7,584 bases of DNA, taken from positions 1-7,584 of the forward strand of contig JAIOPF010000077.1 in the NCBI GenBank assembly GCA_021414045.1, given 5' to 3'. Shown in pieces: positions 6,605 to 7,584 of this stretch; position 1 is the stretch's first letter; each line of letters opens with the position of its first letter. The translations under genes were made by a program, and so were the position numbers. The notes below the pieces were generated by a model. That model did no database searches and was not told where the DNA came from. It saw only the letters and a list, made by a program, of their open reading frames with translations. The stretch is from Deltaproteobacteria bacterium. GTDB lineage: Bacteria > UBA10199 > DSSB01.

Positions 6605-6667
6605 CCGCTGATCCGAGTTTCCTGGAGGGGTTTGCAAGGCTTCTCGCCTTCGTGTTAGCCACTCTTC
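6605..6667. other. Short gap between the GH18 and SPL-like genes
   Basis: The 63-bp gap holds a weak hairpin (AAGGC 6636-6640, GCCTT 6646-6650, 5-nt loop) with no U-tract. I see no convincing promoter or Shine-Dalgarno; GGAGGGG near 6624-6630 is about 38 nt from the next start, too far to serve it. Confidence 0.5.
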
Positions 6668-7584
6668 ATGCAAGCTTTCCTTCCGCATAAAATCCTCGTC
6701 GAGCGGGCGGTTTCCGAGCTTCCGGTGACGCGGAAAATTCTCGGAACCTTTCCGAATATCCCGACGGAATGGGTCGAAGGGATTCAAGGTCACAAAGAGC
6801 CGGGGCCGATGACGCCCGCCAAGCGGGTCCTGGCCCTGGCGGAGCATCGGGGAGAGCCGCTCAAGCCCTTTCCCAAGATCAAGCATGCGATCAATCTGGG
6901 CGACTACGTCTTTAACCCCATCTCCAACTGCCATCTCGAGTGCACCTATTGCATCTTGCAGAGCTACCTCCAAAACAACCCCATGCTGACCGTCTTCGCG
7001 AACACCGAACATTTTTTGGAGCAAATTCGCGGGCTCGCCAAATCCCATCCGGGCGAAACTTTTCGCCTTGGCACCGGAGAACTCTCCGATTCCTTGGCCT
7101 TGGACGACCTGACCGGATTCAGCGAGGTATGGGTGCCTTTTTTCGCCGGACAGGAAAATCTCTTTTTGGAATTGAAGACCAAGTCAGATCGCATCGCCAA
7201 CCTGCTTAAGCTGGAGCCTCGCGGACGCACTGTCCTCTCTTGGTCCTTGGCTCCGGAAGCCATCGTGCGCCGCGAGGAGTTGAAATGCGCCTCGCTCGCC
7301 GACCGGCTGGAAAGCGCGCGCCAAGCGCAGGCGGCGGGCTACCCCATCGGATTGCACTTGGATCCGATGATCTGCCACGAAGGGTGGCGGGAGGCTTATG
7401 ACGGCCTGCTGGCCGCCATCGCCGCACAACTGGACCCCGCGCGCATCGCCTGGGTGAGCGTCGGAAGCCTGCGTTTCGACAAACCGCTCAAGGACATCGC
7501 GGGCGAGCGCTTTCCGCAGACGGAGATCTTCACCGAGGATTTCGTCGCCGCGCCGGACGGCAAGATGCGCTACTTTAAAACCTT
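6668..7584 (+). CDS. SPL-like radical SAM protein, 3' end beyond the window
   Basis: The open frame gives 305 residues and runs off the window edge. The radical SAM cluster motif is CHLECTYC (C88, C92, C95; CxxxCxxC), which binds the 4Fe-4S cluster and S-adenosylmethionine. The N-terminus (FLPHKILVERAVSELPVTRKI), ILQSYLQNN after the cluster, RLGTGELSDSLALDDLT (133-149) and AGYPIGLHLDPMICHEGW (223-240) match the spore photoproduct lyase (SplB) family. In spore lyases a conserved Cys (C141 in B. subtilis) donates hydrogen during thymine dimer repair; here the aligned spot in the GTGELSD stretch is about E138 and has no Cys. It therefore belongs with the SPL-like proteins of non-spore-formers, whose substrate I do not know. 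The start is ATG 6668: an in-frame TAG at 6656-6658 rules out extension, and the family N-terminus begins here. No Shine-Dalgarno precedes it. The closest family length (B. subtilis, about 340) suggests only a few dozen residues are missing. Confidence 0.9.
   Translation, partial: MQAFLPHKILVERAVSELPVTRKILGTFPNIPTEWVEGIQGHKEPGPMTPAKRVLALAEHRGEPLKPFPKIKHAINLGDYVFNPISNCHLECTYCILQSYLQNNPMLTVFANTEHFLEQIRGLAKSHPGETFRLGTGELSDSLALDDLTGFSEVWVPFFAGQENLFLELKTKSDRIANLLKLEPRGRTVLSWSLAPEAIVRREELKCASLADRLESARQAQAAGYPIGLHLDPMICHEGWREAYDGLLAAIAAQLDPARIAWVSVGSLRFDKPLKDIAGERFPQTEIFTEDFVAAPDGKMRYFKT

Noticed and set aside
6636..6650. Hairpin after the GH18 gene as a terminator
   Set aside because: The stem has only 5 bp and is not followed by a run of T.
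6521..7048. 175-residue open frame on the minus strand
   Set aside because: It is antisense to the end of the GH18 gene and to the radical SAM cluster motif of the SPL-like gene.

Overview
The window holds four protein genes and no RNA genes, mobile elements or CRISPR arrays. GC-rich coding sequence, Sec signal peptides, a lipobox and a polytopic inner-membrane protein with large exported domains point to a diderm (Gram-negative type) bacterium. The mix of genes would fit one of the lineages formerly grouped as Deltaproteobacteria, but no marker here fixes the taxon, so that is only a guess.

Layout: on the minus strand, 984-4 encodes a compact Rho transcription termination factor that keeps the whole ATPase motor but lacks the N-terminal OB-fold RNA-binding domain. 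A 145-bp divergent intergenic region (985-1129) follows. On the plus strand, 1130-5260 encodes a 1376-residue envelope protein of a family I cannot name. It is built from two diverged, colinear copies of one architecture: signal sequence, beta-rich exported domain, membrane helices, exported loop, membrane helix. The second copy starts with its own signal-peptide-like segment in the middle of the protein. After 126 bp comes 5387-6604, a GH18 chitinase-like lipoprotein with two changes at active-site positions. After a further 63 bp, 6668-7584 holds the 5' part of a radical SAM gene of the spore photoproduct lyase (SPL)-like family, cut by the window edge.

How they relate: the three plus-strand genes are co-directional, but the two gaps are large enough for separate transcription, so one operon is not established. 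The large membrane protein and the GH18 lipoprotein both act in the cell envelope; any functional link is inference. Rho and the SPL-like enzyme look like unrelated neighbours. The best candidates for something undescribed are the self-duplicated envelope protein with its internal signal-peptidase-like site, and the OB-less Rho with a basic, arginine/glutamine-rich tail.
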